64,000 nt of DNA. Source: JBQLZO01 sp052168315 (GTDB lineage: Bacteria; Planctomycetota; Phycisphaerae; Phycisphaerales; UBA1924). The position numbers and the translations under genes were made by a program. This document shows positions 23,281 to 32,900 of this stretch, in pieces (position 1 is the stretch's first letter; each line of letters starts with the position of its first letter). The notes below the pieces were generated by a model, which saw only the letters and a program-made list of their open reading frames with translations, was not told the origin of the DNA and made no database searches. The stretch covers positions 1 to 64,000 of the forward strand of contig JBQLZO010000024.1 in the NCBI GenBank assembly GCA_052168315.1, given 5' to 3'.

Positions 23281-24435
23281 TCATCCCTGCACGGCTCCGT
23301 CTTCCGCGATCGTGATGCGTGGGACCGGTCGCAATGGGATCGCCAGGTGGTAGCGGGTGTGCTTCTTCTCGCCGGTGCGGGTCAGGGCGCCCTTCTCGAC
23401 GAGGTCGGCGAGGTCGCGGGTGGCGGTGGCCGGCGCAGCGTCAGTGATGGCGTGGTAGTTGCCGGCGCTCAGGCCGCCCTGGAAGCCATCCGGGCCCTCG
23501 CGGAACATGCGGAGCAGGGCCTTCTCCTGACGCTCGTTGAGTTGGCCCCGCAGCCGATCGAGCAGACGAGCCTTGTCGAGCGTGAAGTCAACCCGTGCCT
23601 GCGTGCGTTGCTGGGCTTCGAGGGTGATGCCCGCGAACCACGCCAGCCACGGCGTGATCTCGGTGCGCTTGTTGGCCAGTTCGAGCTCGCGGTAGTAGTC
23701 CGCCCGCTTGAGCATGATCGTGTCAGCCAGTGCGGTCAGCGTCGGGCTGCCCAGACCCTGGGCGAGCGCCTTCTCGGCGATCGCGCGTCCGATGCGTCCG
23801 TTGCCATCCTCGAAGGGATGGATCGAGACGAAGTACAGGTGGGCGATCCCCGCCCGCGTGATGGCGGGCATGGGGTCGCTGCCTCCCGGTGCCGTGCGGT
23901 TGAACCAGTCGATGAACCGCTCCATCTCCTGCGGCACCTGCGTGGACGGCGGCGCCTCGAAGTGCACCGTCGGCCGATGCAGCGGCCCGGAGACCACCTG
24001 CATGGGTTCGGCGTGGGTGCGGTACCGGCCGACATCGCGGAGATCCCTCCGCCCTTGCGTGAGCATGCGGTGCCACTCGAACAGCGTCTCATGGCTGAGG
24101 GGTTCAGCGGCGTGCCGGTACAGATCGACCATGAGGGCGGCGATGCCCTCTTCGGCCGGTCGCGCCTTCGTCGGTTCGCTCGTCAGGCCGAGTTGCCGGC
24201 GGATCGATGACTGCACGCTCTCCCGATCGAGCAGCTCGCCCTCGATCTCGGAGGTTCTGATCGCCTCGCTGGTGTAGATCTCCACCAGCAGGGCGTGCTC
24301 GCCGTCGGGATCGAGGTGAGCGACCGCCCCCACGATCACGCCGCCGCCCACGAGGAACGCCCGCTCGGCGTTCTCGAATCGCGGCCGATTCCAGGTGAAC
24401 TCAGGCCAGTCGGGTTGCTGCCAGTTCCAGATCAT
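23281..24435 (-). CDS. Fic-domain protein, class II with own inhibitory helix
   Basis: A 384-residue protein from the ATG of MIWNWQQPDWP, which fits the DUF4172 N-terminal start of this subfamily; the frame is open 23 codons upstream. The autoinhibitory motif TSEIEG is at 61-66 (S/T-x3-E-G). The catalytic loop HPFEDGNGRIGR follows in the middle, with the VSIHPF lead-in. A C-terminal winged-helix segment (NYHAITDAAPATATRDLADLVEKGAL) is typical of class II Fic AMP-transferases. These proteins transfer AMP to target proteins and are held off by the N-terminal Glu. The target is unknown. It sits in the accessory cluster without an obvious operon partner. Confidence 0.92.
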   Translation of the reverse strand: MIWNWQQPDWPEFTWNRPRFENAERAFLVGGGVIVGAVAHLDPDGEHALLVEIYTSEAIRTSEIEGELLDRESVQSSIRRQLGLTSEPTKARPAEEGIAALMVDLYRHAAEPLSHETLFEWHRMLTQGRRDLRDVGRYRTHAEPMQVVSGPLHRPTVHFEAPPSTQVPQEMERFIDWFNRTAPGGSDPMPAITRAGIAHLYFVSIHPFEDGNGRIGRAIAEKALAQGLGSPTLTALADTIMLKRADYYRELELANKRTEITPWLAWFAGITLEAQQRTQARVDFTLDKARLLDRLRGQLNERQEKALLRMFREGPDGFQGGLSAGNYHAITDAAPATATRDLADLVEKGALTRTGEKKHTRYHLAIPLRPVPRITIAEDGAVQG

Positions 24436-24616
24436 GATCGATAGCGGGCTCCTGTATCGATCATTATTGCATATAAACTGAGCGATAGCAAGCCGCTTTA
24501 TCACTCAAACCGGCACAGGCCAGATCATTCTAGGACTTAGCGGGCTGAGACCCCTTGGCGGGCTTTCGGGTGGCACTCCACCTGGACTTGCTCGGCCAGC
24601 GGTCAACGACCGACCA

Positions 24617-24881
24617 TCAGCGTCCTTCCCGCTCCAGCGCCCGGAACAGGTCGGGCTGGGCCTCCCGCCCCTTGACGAACCCCGCCGGTGGCCCCGCGAG
24701 CACCCAGTCGAAACGGCCCTGCCGGACCCGGATGCCGTGGTAGAACCCCATCGGATCGGTCCGGGCGGCTTCGGCGACAGTGGGTCCTTTCGTGGTCCTT
24801 CAGCGGCATCCCCTTGAACCGTTCGGGGAACACCAGTCGGCGCGCCGCGATCGGGATCGCATCGCCGTGAGGAATGTGCAC
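24617..24881 (-). pseudogene. frameshifted paralogue of the 60845-61300 gene
   Basis: The start MHIPHGDAIPIAARRLV leads to FPERFKGMPLKDHERTH, then one extra base (TGTC where the intact copy has GAC) shifts the frame. The correct continuation AEAARTDPMGFYHGIRVRQ, DWVLAGPPAGFVKGREAQPD, ALEREGR follows in the next frame and ends at 24617. The intact relative at 60845-61300 shares this second half almost word for word. The N-terminal half of the intact protein is missing here as well. It is broken. Confidence 0.8.
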
Positions 24882-25108
24882 GATCGCGCACTTCGGGCTT
24901 GCGCGGCGGTGGTCGGATGTGCTAGGGGTGGTGGATCGATGTGTTGAATCGCATCATGACGGGGATCTTCACCCCGCGAAGCGACTGGCCGCGTGCTCGC
25001 GGCCGGGTGGCCGTGTCATGTCCAGGGCCGCTCGGCCTAAAGCCACGGCGCCCTGCCAGCTTCGGGGTTGAAGACACCCGGCCATCCAGCCGAGGAGCAG
25101 CACGCGCC

Positions 25109-25630
25109 ATGAACGCGGACACCGCACCACCCACTGACCCACACGCCACCAAGGAACACGATCCCCGCGCACCGGCGAACGAACCGGAACCCCGGCGTTC
25201 GGACCGCGGCAAGCGCCGATCCTCGCGGGCCTCCACCCGAGCCGAGCGGGCGGTCGATCTGCGGATCGGCCAGCGGCTGCGCACCGCACGGCGCGCCCGG
25301 GGTCTCTCGCAATCGGCGCTGGCCGCTGAGCTCTCGATCACCTTCCAGCAGCTTCAGAAGTACGAATCGGCGGCCAACCGGATCTCGGCCAGCCGCCTGG
25401 TGTCGATCGGCATCGCGCTGGAGGTGCCGGTCGGATACTTCCTTGACCCTGTCCCGAAGGCAGTGCCGCCGGTGGCGGGGCCGGGCGAGGCGATCCCGAT
25501 CGCGGCACTTGCCGCGGCGATGCCGCTGGAGTGGCGCTTCGCGTATCGGCTGCTCGGAGAACTGCTGTATTCGGTCTCGCCGCTGCGGCCGGGGCCCCAG
25601 GAAGAGCATCCAGGCCACACGCTGCTCTGA
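25109..25630 (+). CDS. XRE-family regulator
   Basis: A 173-residue protein from ATG MNADTAPPTDP. The first 50 residues are disordered and charged; residues ~52-107 are a textbook Cro/C1 HTH (RIGQRLRTARRARGLSQSALAAEL, ITFQQLQKYESAANRIS), then VPVGYFLDP. The C-terminal part is Pro/Ala-rich. It resembles alpha-proteobacterial and planctomycete SinR/HipB-like regulators. It is the last gene before the RHS/secretion block; control of that block is possible but not shown. Confidence 0.82.
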   Translation: MNADTAPPTDPHATKEHDPRAPANEPEPRRSDRGKRRSSRASTRAERAVDLRIGQRLRTARRARGLSQSALAAELSITFQQLQKYESAANRISASRLVSIGIALEVPVGYFLDPVPKAVPPVAGPGEAIPIAALAAAMPLEWRFAYRLLGELLYSVSPLRPGPQEEHPGHTLL

Positions 25631-26110
25631 GCGGTGCTCGTCTCTGAGCCTGAGACATAGATGTTCGGCACGCAGCACACCCGGGATGGAGTCCTGCCAG
25701 CGGCTTGAGCTGCCGGTTCAGTCCACCCACCCGACGACATCCTGGTCCGGCCCATCCGTCGGAGACGGCCGCGAGGCGGCCGGTCTGGTCGTGCATCGCC
25801 AGCGGGACGGGGTGAGACGCTTCGACTGCGGACACACATCCACACATCTAAAGCTCGTAGACATCGGATGTTAGTGAGAATCACCCGGGTGGGTGGGAGA
25901 GCCTCTGGAACGGGCGATGGCCGATCGCACTTGTCTCGAGGCGCCGCCTCGAAACCGACACCCACGCCGGTTGAACACACGCCGTACCACCGGTGAGCAA
26001 TCGAAGAATGTGCACGATCTCCCTCCGAATCCAGGCAACCTGCTTGCACCCGGTCGCGTACGCGATACCTTCCCTCCCAAACATCTCCGACAATCCCCGA
26101 GGACCCGTCG
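25631..26110. other. intergenic stretch upstream of the RHS unit 1
   Basis: About 480 bases with no supportable gene on either strand. It should carry the promoter for the 26111 gene and RHS protein 1. No clear terminator or palindrome was found. Confidence 0.5.
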
Positions 26111-26857
26111 ATGCAGCACCCCATCCGTCGTGGCCGAGCCTGGCAGTGGCTCGTTCCGGTCGTGGCTCTCCTCTCCCTCGGGTTGATCCTCCTCTATTCA
26201 GTGCCGCGATCTCACGCGATCGCTCCAGCGAGCCTGCCGACCGCACCCTGTTCGGTCCTCGCTGCGGCCCCGCAACTCGCCGAAACCCTCGCGATCGCCG
26301 GGATCACCGGACAGCAGCCGGTGCAGCAGGCCTTGGCCGCGCTCTCTGAATCGGTCGCAGAGCAGGTCATCGCGTTCGAGCAGGCTGCCAATCAGCATGC
26401 GGCCGCCAAGCGCGCGCTCGCGTCGGCGATCTCGGCGGCCCGCGACGGCCGGATGAGTCCTCAAGAGCTCGCGTCGCAGCGGGCGGCCACCGAGTCGACC
26501 GCCGTGGCTCATTCCACCGCGCAAGCATCCATGCTGGACACGATGGCCGCAACGCTTGACAGCCTGAGCGAGTCGTCCGCGGTGCAGATCCGTGCTGTGC
26601 TCGAAGCTCAGCGAACCGGCGTTCCCGGCGAGTCGGGTCTCGTGGGAATGTCGTTGGGCCAGGCGGCGGCATACGCGGCGGCCGTGGCCAAGGACACCCA
26701 GGGCGACGCCCTCGAATTCGAAGAGCAGTTGGCGCTCGACCTGGTGAACTCTCATCCAGCGGTGATCACCTACCGCACGATGCGGGCTTCGAGCGTGCCA
26801 GTGGTTCAGCAGGCCGTGGGGCTGTGGGTGGCTCTTTCGCTGCAAGGCGGAGAGTAA
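26111..26857 (+). CDS. membrane-anchored helical protein preceding RHS 1
   Basis: A 248-residue protein with an N-terminal export/anchor segment (WLVPVVALLSLGLILLYSV) and a long, Ala/Gln-rich helical exterior part: LAIAGITGQQPVQQALAAL, then FEQAANQHAAAKRALASAI, then LDSLSESSAVQIRAVLEAQ. The same architecture (short cytosolic start, one membrane segment, then xxMAGLIPEVLAAAGA and helical repeats with TTHSAIAAKRAL) is found in the gene at 48007-48777, next to RHS protein 2. This pairing suggests a dedicated partner of the RHS proteins or the secretion system, such as a chaperone or envelope adaptor. No database family recognised. Confidence 0.75.
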   Translation: MQHPIRRGRAWQWLVPVVALLSLGLILLYSVPRSHAIAPASLPTAPCSVLAAAPQLAETLAIAGITGQQPVQQALAALSESVAEQVIAFEQAANQHAAAKRALASAISAARDGRMSPQELASQRAATESTAVAHSTAQASMLDTMAATLDSLSESSAVQIRAVLEAQRTGVPGESGLVGMSLGQAAAYAAAVAKDTQGDALEFEEQLALDLVNSHPAVITYRTMRASSVPVVQQAVGLWVALSLQGGE

Positions 26858-26977
26858 CGGACGGTCCAGTCGTCATCGCAGCAATCAGTCGCGTCTCGGC
26901 CCGATGGTCGCTGCCAGAACGGATCGCATTGGTCGGATCGTGTTCAGAGTCTCTTGGCCACCGAGCCAGAGGAGATC

Positions 26978-29900
26978 ATGGTGAATTCTCACTCAGTCTT
27001 CCGTGCATGGTTCCTGCTCCTGGTCGGCATCATCGCGGTGGCATGCTCGTGGCGTCCGCTTGCCGCGCAGTGCTTGCACACTGCATGCGTTGCGTGCGAT
27101 GCGCCGCTCTGCTGCCTGCGCGACGACCCATGCGGCGAGTGCAGCTGCGACATCATGGTGGCGATATGCCTCGATCCGGGATCGGGGTGCATCGAGGCCT
27201 TCAACGATCTCATCGATCTCGGCATGGCGGGCGTGCAAAGTGAAGTCGACTGCGGCGTGAATCCCGCGTACACCTCGGTGATCGAGGTCGCCGCGGCGGC
27301 TCATGAGGTGATCACGGCGGCGGGCTGCAGCGTGCCGTGCGAAGAGCTCATCTGGGCGGTCGCTGGGAAGGTCGCACAGTACAGCGATCCGGAACCGACC
27401 TGGGGAGACATCTACTCGGCATTCGGGTGCGGCCCGATGCGCCATCCGTTGTACCCCACCGGGGGCCCTCCGGGGTACGGCGATCCGTCCGGGTGCGGCG
27501 GCGGCGGAGCGGGTCCCGGCGGCCTCGACAGCGTGTGCATGGGCGTGAACTGCGATGGCCCGCTGGTTCCGGAGATCGATCCGAGCACCATCGATCACAC
27601 GCCGCCTCCGACCTATTACTCGAGTTGGCCTGTCGAGCTTGAGTCCGGCGTCAAAATCGAGTCCATGACCGATCTGGTGGTCGACCTGCCGGGATCGGAC
27701 TTCGTGCTTTCAAGGAACTACCGCAGCGATCGGTTCGCCAACGACCTCAGCGAGCCCGGCATCTTCGGGAACGGCTGGATGAGCAATGTCTACTCGGTGG
27801 TGGTGCCGGAGTCGGCCAGCACGATCGTGCTGGTGCTGGCAGGACAGGAGGTCGCGTTCTCGAACGGGGGGAGCGGCACCACCTTCTCGCCGCCCGGCAA
27901 TGACAAGCGGCGGATCGAGAAGACCACCGTCGGTGGCGGCAGCCTCGCGATCTGGCGTCTGATCAGCCCTGGTCGCTACGAGATCGACTTCTACCGGGCC
28001 GCAGGGGGAGGCGAGACCGAGGAGACCCTGCTCATCGGCCTTCCCAAGGAGACCCGTGATGTGTACGGGGCGCGGTGGGCGTACGAGTGGGTCGACACAT
28101 TCACGGACATCACGGGGATGATCGACATCCCCCGGTTGGATCGCGTGCGCTGCTATGTGCCGGGTTCCAGCGGAGAGACCGAGATCGCACGCGTCGACTT
28201 CTCGTATGAGACCGACGATGACGAGTTCAACTACGGTCGCGTGACCAGCGTCGAGGAGCAACGCTATGTCGATTCGTCGTGGACCGCGCTCCGCCGCGTG
28301 AGCTACCGCTACAAGGACCTTGTGGACGGCATCAGCCCCGATGTCGGCGGCCCGGGCGACCTGGTGGAGGTCGTCCACTCGGTGATCGTGGATCAGGATA
28401 CGCCCGGCGGATCGCCTGTGTGGTACGACCGGTACACCCACTACCGCTACCATGTCACGCTCCACGAGAGCGCCTCATCTCGCATCATCGCGGGCACATC
28501 CGGATCACTCAAGATGGTGATCCCCGCCGAGCAGATCGAGTACCACGCCCAGCGTGTGCTCAGCGGGGATGTGGTGATGAGCTCACCGGGCACGACGATC
28601 GCTCAGGTCTCGGCGCGGCTGCTTGAGCTGGACGATGACTATGAGTTCATGAGTGCGATCAGCTCGCTGTACGACCTTGTGGATCTGCCGTCCAAGATCG
28701 TGGCCAACTATGTGGGCGGCAAGGTCACACGGCAGTACATCCTCTCCGGATGCGGCTGCTCGGGCTCGACCCAGGGCATCCGGCTGGACTACGACTACTT
28801 CACGCACGCGTCGGGGGACTACAAGCAGACGACCAAGATCGCCCAGTCCAGGCTCTCGACCACTCCGGGCGTGTATCAGAACCATGTGATCCACTATCAC
28901 GAGCTGGTGCAACCGGTTGCCGGGACACGGCTCGTGGAGGGGATCCGTGCGATCGTCGCGAACAACGGATCGGACTCGCGCAAGTGGGTGACGAACTGGA
29001 CATTCGACGGCGATGGCAATGTGCTCCAGGTCCGGATGCCATCGAACCTCGAGACCTACACGCCGGGCACCGTGAGCTCCACGCCTGATTACACGGCCGA
29101 TGACGATGGCGGGCTGGTGTACCACCACAGCTACAACGGAACGAAGCGGCGCACGAAGATCGGCGTATCCGAGGGCACGACCGGCACGATCGCCTGGACG
29201 AACGAGTTTGTCTACGGCGACTCGATGGTCACGGGCGAGCGCGACTGGCTGGTCAAGGAGTCCCGCGCGTTCCGCGATCCCGTCGACCAGAGCCCTTCGA
29301 CCTATCCGAATCTCGTGGAGGTCAAGCAGTTCACTTACGGATTCCGATCGGGCAAGCCCGATGCGTTCGAGTATGTGACGGTTTCTGAGGAGGCAGAACT
29401 CGAATCAGAGAATGGGCCGGGTGGCACCTACCAGACCTCCTACTTCTACGACGAGTGGAGCCGGCTCAGCATCGTTGCCCACGCCGACAAGACGCTGACC
29501 TACAGCGTGTTCCAGCCGAGCACATCGCAGGTGGTCAAGCGGTACGACCACTGGGACAAGGATCTCGATGCCCTCGACGGCGGGGGGACCTGGACCCCGC
29601 CGATCACGCTGACCGGGTGGGGTGGCCGCACGGGCGCTGGCACGAAGGTTGTGGAGTTCGGCCGCGATGCGCTCGGACGAGTTACCTCGGTCACGCGTCC
29701 GGGTGCCATCACGACCCACACCGTGCGTGAATTGCGCACCAATGATCAGCGGCCGAGCCTGAAGTACCTCGCCATGGTGTTCCTGCCCCACAAGCTCGCG
29801 GGCACATCGACATTCGACGGGCCGGCGTCGATCACATGGATCAACGCTGGGGGCGCCTCGATCCGGTCGAGCGACTACTTGGTCACCGCCATCGATGCGG

Positions 29901-32900
29901 GCGACTACACGGACTACACACTGGGAGATGAGACCGCTCGCCGGACATCGATCAACGAGGTCTCCGGCCTGGTGACCGCGCAGCGCGAATGGCACCGTCT
30001 CGGAGGCTCGGCGGCCTACTACGAGACCGAGATCGAGTACGACACGCTCGGACGCGTCGAGGCGGTGACGAACGACAACGGCACGGTGACAGAGCGGCGC
30101 TACGATGTGCTGGGCCGCGTCGTTGAAGTGCTGCTCGGCACGACCTCCCAGGCACCGGTGACCGTACAGCGACTGTTCTACGACTTCACCGGCACGAGCT
30201 CGCCTACGCAGGGAACCGGCGATGGCAACCTCACATGGGTCCGGCAGCTTCCCGATGGGACCGGCGGCAACGACCGGAACACCCGCTACATCCACGACTT
30301 CCGCAATCGCCGTGTCGGCGTGCAGATGGCCATCCAGCCGCACATGATCATCGAGCACGACAACCTCGACCGGCCGGTCCGCCAGCTGGTCTTCAAGGGC
30401 AGCTTCCCGGGCACTCCGACCATCGCGAGCGTGACCAACACCGATCGCGGGCGTTGGACGGAGACCGCATACTCGCAGCGAGGGCTTGCCTACAAGCAGG
30501 CGGTGGCCATCGATCCGGCCAATTCGGGTGCCCCGACCATGTTCCTTGAGTCCCACACATGGTTCGATGAGATGGGACGACCGGTGGGGTCGTTCCAGCC
30601 CTCCTCGCCCATGACCAAGATCACCTACGACGCGTTCGGGCGCCGCGAAGCGGTGTATTCGACCGATCGGGCCGATGATGCGCAGCCGGGGACCAGCGGC
30701 AACTACGCCGATGTCTACACGGCCGCGACCTGGGAGGCCGATATCTCAGGCGACCATGTGCTGGCGCAGGCTGAGTACGACTATGTGGCATGGGACGCCT
30801 CGCTCGCGGCAGGGCAGATGTCGCTGCAGACAACACGGAACCGCCTCCACGACTATTGGGGCATGAGCACCGATGGCGCCCTCGACACCAGCAACTCCAT
30901 CTCCACCTACCGCGGGTACTTCTACGACGATGCCAACCGGATCCTGCGGGTCGCCGATTATGGCACGAATGCCAGCGGTTTCGTCATGACGAGCACCGCG
31001 CCAACCATCAACCAGGCCAGCCCCCCCGATGCCGATCCGGGCGTCAATGTGCTTGTGGCCGGTGTTGCCTACGACGCCATAGGGCGAGTCTCGTTGCAAT
31101 CCTCGCCACGAACCTACAACAACGGCATGGCCGACGTGCCATACCTTACGAAGTCCCTCTACGATGCGCTCGACCGCGAGATCGCGGTGATCGAGAACTT
31201 CGACGATGCGGTCGTCGCATGGGACAACACCGACGGGCGCTACGAAGTGACCTCGGGCCTCACGGCCGCCGAGCCGGACACCGATCGAGTGACCTCCTTC
31301 GTGTTCGACGGCTCTGGCAACATCGTCAAGCGCATCGCCCATCTCCCCGATGGCACCAGCGAGGCCGTGCAGATCACGCAGTACGACTACGGCTACAGCG
31401 GAACGCTGATTTCGTCCAACGACCTGCTCGCGTTTGTGGCCTATCCCGATGAGAGCACCGGGCTCCCGGGTACCACCTCGGCGTACAAGGTGACCTACGA
31501 CTACAACCGGCTCGGCGAAGCGACGCTCATCACAGACCAGAACGGCACGATGCACGCCTACACGCGCGACACGCTCGGACGGGTCGAGTCGAATTCCGCC
31601 TCACCCGGCACCGGGATCAGCAGCTGGGCTGACTCGCTCGAGTATGAGTACGACGATTTCGGGCGGCTCGAAGTCGTGAGCACGAAGTCGTCATCGACGG
31701 TGCTCAATCAGCTCACCTACGCGTACGACGATCTGTGGCAGCTGGAGTCGTTCGCCCAGGATCCTGCCGGCGCTGTCAACCTCATGAGCAGTGACACCTC
31801 CGCGGAGGTGCTGTACGACTACGCGATCGCGGAATTCGACCCGATGGCATCCGCGGGGCACACACACAACCAGTCCCGGTTCTCACTGCTGGAGTATCCG
31901 GACAGCTCGGGCATCACCAATGGCTTCACGCATCGCCTGAAGCACCGTCCGGACTACGGCGCCGCCACCAACGACACCGACGACCGCATCGCCCGCATGA
32001 CGGGGAGCAGCTGGGCCATCGGCGGAACATCGTTCAATCACACGGTCGCGCACGAACTGCTGGGCACGGGCATGCCCGTCGCCTCGGCCTACGCCACGCC
32101 TGGACTCAAGCTCGATCGCTTCGCCGATCCGGCCGATGGCACAACGACCTCGGGCGAGTACCCGGGGCTGGATCGCTTCGGGCGCCTGACGCGCCACGTC
32201 TGGTCTGATGATGGATGGGATCCCGCGGACACGCCCTCGATCTTCGATCTGGAATACGAGTACGACCACAACTCCAACATCACGACCCGCTCGGACCGCC
32301 GGGTCGGCGTGTCCCTGCAGGGGCGCGATGAGCAGTACACCTACGATGGGCTCGACCGGCTCACCGAGGCGCTCCGTGGCGAGGACGGCGGCTCGTTTGG
32401 CTCGCCGGAATTGCTGTCTCAGGCCTGGGACCTGGACATGCTGGGCAACTGGGGCTCGTTCCAGTCGGAGTCAAACGGCAGCGCGGGCTTTGTGACGGCC
32501 GAGACCTTCGACCGCGACCACGACATGGCGAACCAGATCACCTCTGACACCTTCGGCACCGGTTCGGCCGTGTTGGGCTTCACTTACGACGACGCCGGGA
32601 ACATGACCACCCAGCCCACGGGGCTCAACAGCCGCCGTCTTTTCACATGGGACGCATGGAACCGGCTGGTCAAGGTCGAGGTCCAGGACCGCCCGAGCGT
32701 CTCGGATCCCTGGAACTCCGCCCGCATCCGCGCCGTCTACACTTACTACGGCATGCACCAGCGAGCCACGGCCATCGCGGATGCGGATCTGGACGTCGAC
32801 GCCAAGGCCGACCGCGCCGAGCACTTCTACTACGACGCCGGCTGGCGGCTCCTCGAACGCCGCCGGGACACTTTCACCAACGCGGTCTTCGGGTCCGAGC

